A stretch of 8,045 nt of DNA from Aquisalimonas sp. (GTDB taxonomy: Bacteria; Pseudomonadota; Gammaproteobacteria; Nitrococcales; Aquisalimonadaceae): assembly GCA_007133445.1 (NCBI GenBank), contig SLMR01000367.1:1-8045 (forward strand), given 5' to 3'. The position numbers and the translations under genes are program-made. Under the pieces are notes generated by a model. It was not told where the DNA came from. It ran no database searches and saw only the letters and a list, made by a program, of their open reading frames with translations. Below, piece after piece: positions 6,626 to 8,045 of this stretch; within the stretch, counting starts at the first letter, position 1; each line of letters begins with the position of its first letter.

Positions 6626-6672
6626 TTTCGCAACACTGACGGCGGGTTTTTCGGGTGTTGGGCTGGGGGTCT

Positions 6673-6697
6673 GGTAGACCTGAAGGTCCACCTTACG
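6673..6697 (-). repeat. REP palindrome 1 of 4
   Basis: On the minus strand it reads CGTAA followed by the hairpin GGTGGACC-TTCA-GGTCTACC. The 5' foot is GTAA rather than GTAG, and one stem pair is a G-T wobble, so it is the most degraded copy. With copy 2 it forms a head-to-head pair (23 of 25 bases complementary). Copies 1 to 4 fill most of 6673-6860. The rest of the intergenic stretch 6508-6869 holds the operon promoter (6574-6625) and a G-rich stretch at 6641-6671 with no assignable function. Confidence 0.8.
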
Positions 6698-6735
6698 GTC
6701 TGCGGAGTCGTTCTCCCCGTGGGCGGCGAAGCTGG

Positions 6736-6760
6736 CGTAGGGTGGACCTTCAGGTCCACC
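6736..6760 (+). repeat. REP palindrome 2 of 4
   Basis: CGTAG (6736-6740) precedes a perfect 8-bp stem, GGTGGACC (6741-6748), loop TTCA, GGTCCACC (6753-6760). The GTAG tetranucleotide at the 5' foot of the hairpin is the hallmark of REP elements mobilised by REP-associated tyrosine transposases. It faces copy 1. Confidence 0.85.
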
Positions 6761-6782
6761 ATCCTGCGGTGCGAAAGGGGTT

Positions 6783-6807
6783 GGTGGATCTGAAGATCCA
6801 CCCTACG
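6783..6807 (-). repeat. REP palindrome 3 of 4
   Basis: On the minus strand it reads CGTAGGGTGGATC, loop TTCA, GATCCACC. Compared with copy 2 both partners of one stem pair are changed (C-G to T-A), so the hairpin is preserved. It forms a head-to-head pair with copy 4. Confidence 0.85.
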
Positions 6808-6834
6808 GCGACAGCAACGGCCCCTGCGCGGCGA

Positions 6835-6860
6835 CGTAGGGCGGACCTTCAGGTCCGCGG
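6835..6860 (+). repeat. REP palindrome 4 of 4
   Basis: CGTAG (6835-6839) precedes GGCGGACC (6840-6847), loop TTCA, GGTCCGCG (6852-6859). One stem pair is changed on both sides relative to copy 2 (T-A to C-G), and only the outermost pair is lost. It begins ten bases past the stop codon of the phosphotransferase gene (minus strand) and may protect or end that transcript. Confidence 0.8.
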
Positions 6861-6869
6861 ATGCCAACC

Positions 6870-7940
6870 CTAGCCCTTCAGCCGCTGCGCCTCTTTCCAG
6901 CCAGCGTCGGCCAGGATCGTGGCGCCCTCGCCCACCTGCAGAGCGTCGGCATTGGCGGCATTGCCGTCCAGCGCGCGCTTGTACACGCCCTGGAGGATGG
7001 CCGCCAAGCGGAACAGGGCAAAGGCCGTGTAAAAGGGCCAGTCCTGGATGCCGCCGTCGCGCCCGGCCTTGCTGCAGTACATATCCACGAACTCCTGCTC
7101 CGTGGGCAGGCCCTGAGACGCCAGATCCATGTCGGCCAGGCCGCGAATGCCGGGCAGGCCCGACGGCAGGTGGTAGGGAATGCAGCAGTAGGCCAGATCC
7201 GACAGCGGATGGCCCAGGGTGCAGAGCTCCCAGTCCAGCACCGCCACCACTTCCGGGCGCTCCGGGTGGAGCATCAGGTTGCCCAGGCGGAAATCGCCGT
7301 GGGCGATGGTGGTCTCGTCGCTGCCCGCCGGGATGTTCTCCGGGAGCCACGCCATGAGCTTGTCCATGGACGGGTTATCGCCGGTCTTGGACGCCTCGTA
7401 CTGCTTGCTCCAGCGGCCGATCTGCCGCCCCAGGAAGTTGCCCGGTTTGCCGAAATCGGCCAGCCCGACAGCCTCGTAGTCCACCTTGTGGAGGCGCGCC
7501 ATGGCGTCGGCCTTGGCCTCGAAGATGGGCCGCCGCTGCTCCTTCGGCACGTCGTGCAGGCCGGGGTGGCTGTAGACGCGCCCCTCGATAAAGCGCATGA
7601 CGTAGAACGGCGTGCCGATGATGGCGTCATCCTCACACAACAGCAGCATCTCCGGCACCGGCACGTCCGTATCGCGCAGGGCGCGCATCACCTGGTACTC
7701 CCGCTCCACCTGATGGGCGGAGGGCAGCAGCTTGCCCGGTGGCTTCTTGCGCAGCACGTAACGGCGCTCGCCGGATTCCAACAGGAAGGTCGGGTTGCTC
7801 TGCCCGCCCTGGAACTGCTTGATGGCCAGCTCACCGCCGAACTCCTCCGGCAGGTGCTCGCGCAGGTAGGCGTGCAGGCCGGCTTCGTCGAAACGGTGGG
7901 CGTCGAGTACGTCCACCAGTTGCTGATTCTCTTCACTCAT
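6870..7940 (-). CDS. APH-fold phosphotransferase linked to acyl-CoA metabolism
   Basis: The 356-residue protein has the aminoglycoside-phosphotransferase/choline-kinase fold. GGQSNPT (45-51) is the glycine-rich nucleotide loop, YVLRKKP (61-67) carries the ATP-contacting lysine, HGDFRLGN (214-221) is the catalytic loop with Asp216 and Asn221, and VLDWE (235-239) provides the metal-binding Asp236. The sequence resembles the stand-alone kinases related to the N-terminal part of ACAD10/ACAD11, often found near acyl-CoA dehydrogenases and short-chain dehydrogenases, rather than antibiotic-resistance enzymes. The natural substrate is unknown; a hydroxyacyl group is a guess from those relatives. The ATG at 7940 (MSEENQQ) has GAGAAAGA just upstream. 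An ATG at 7961 in the same frame would add seven residues and cannot be excluded. It lies 51 bases after a dehydrogenase gene on the same strand, so both are probably one transcript. Confidence 0.8.
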   Translation of the reverse strand: MSEENQQLVDVLDAHRFDEAGLHAYLREHLPEEFGGELAIKQFQGGQSNPTFLLESGERRYVLRKKPPGKLLPSAHQVEREYQVMRALRDTDVPVPEMLLLCEDDAIIGTPFYVMRFIEGRVYSHPGLHDVPKEQRRPIFEAKADAMARLHKVDYEAVGLADFGKPGNFLGRQIGRWSKQYEASKTGDNPSMDKLMAWLPENIPAGSDETTIAHGDFRLGNLMLHPERPEVVAVLDWELCTLGHPLSDLAYCCIPYHLPSGLPGIRGLADMDLASQGLPTEQEFVDMYCSKAGRDGGIQDWPFYTAFALFRLAAILQGVYKRALDGNAANADALQVGEGATILADAGWKEAQRLKG

Positions 7941-7991
7941 TCTTTCTCTGTCCCCATGCATCAACGCCCGCTGGGCGGTTGTGACGGCCGT

Positions 7992-8045
7992 TCAGGCGGA
8001 CACCGTTTCGCCGCCGTCGGCGACGATGGTCTGGCCGGTAACGTA
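7992..8045 (-). CDS. C-terminus of a short-chain dehydrogenase/reductase (partial)
   Basis: The minus strand from the window edge reads YVTGQTIVADGGETVSA and then TGA (7994-7992). YVTGQ-x-I-x-x-DGG is the standard C-terminal signature of classical NAD(P)-dependent short-chain dehydrogenases, where the segment after the last helix closes the active site. The catalytic Tyr-x-x-x-Lys and the nucleotide-binding glycines lie outside the window, so the substrate cannot be judged. The gene precedes the phosphotransferase gene in the same direction, and its position suits a fatty-acid or hydroxyacyl-CoA related pair. Confidence 0.85.
   Translation of the reverse strand, partial: YVTGQTIVADGGETVSA

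Noticed and set aside
6673..6860. CRISPR-like array
   Set aside because: The repeats alternate in orientation, are themselves hairpins with GTAG feet, have uneven spacers (about 38, 22 and 27 bases) and have no cas genes nearby.
6870..7940. Aminoglycoside resistance kinase
   Set aside because: It shares the fold and catalytic motifs, but the overall sequence and the dehydrogenase neighbour fit the ACAD10/11-type metabolic kinases.

Overview
The window is GC-rich, densely coding DNA that looks like a gammaproteobacterium. The acidic secreted proteins and the gene set suggest a halophilic or haloalkaliphilic lineage such as the Ectothiorhodospiraceae, but this is an inference from composition and family resemblance. 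It holds five complete genes, two gene ends at the borders, a well-marked zinc-type promoter and a cluster of four REP palindromes. Codon-shadow reading frames on the opposite strands are long because of the GC content and were left out.

Layout: (1) bases 1-52 are the last codons of a small DUF1244-type protein, followed by a GC-rich hairpin. (2) Bases 150-2720 on the + strand encode an 856-residue membrane protein fused to a spermidine-synthase-like domain. Its membrane half is an internal duplication, and its active-site motif departs from true spermidine synthases. (3) Converging on it from the minus strand is a four-gene operon, read from 6507 down to 2772: an outer-membrane beta-barrel with a histidine cluster, a ZnuA-type periplasmic metal-binding protein, a short ZnuC-type ATPase and a ZnuB-type permease. 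Gaps are 16 and 7 bases, and the last pair overlaps. (4) The intergenic region 6508-6869 holds an AT-rich promoter. Its perfect TATAAT lies inside a sequence close to the gammaproteobacterial Zur box, and a second palindrome sits over the -35 region. Upstream of that lie four REP hairpins in two head-to-head pairs. (5) Bases 6870-7940 (minus strand) encode an APH-fold phosphotransferase of the type linked to acyl-CoA metabolism. Directly upstream is the C-terminus of a short-chain dehydrogenase/reductase, which runs off the window end.

How it works together: under zinc shortage Zur would leave the promoter at about 6585, and one transcript would supply the parts for uptake across both membranes. 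The barrel would handle the outer membrane, ZnuA would bind the metal in the periplasm, and ZnuBC would move it through the inner membrane. The histidine-rich stretch usually found in ZnuA is absent there and a comparable one is present in the barrel. The barrel in this operon is the part closest to something poorly described. The remaining genes look like ordinary metabolic or housekeeping accessory genes.
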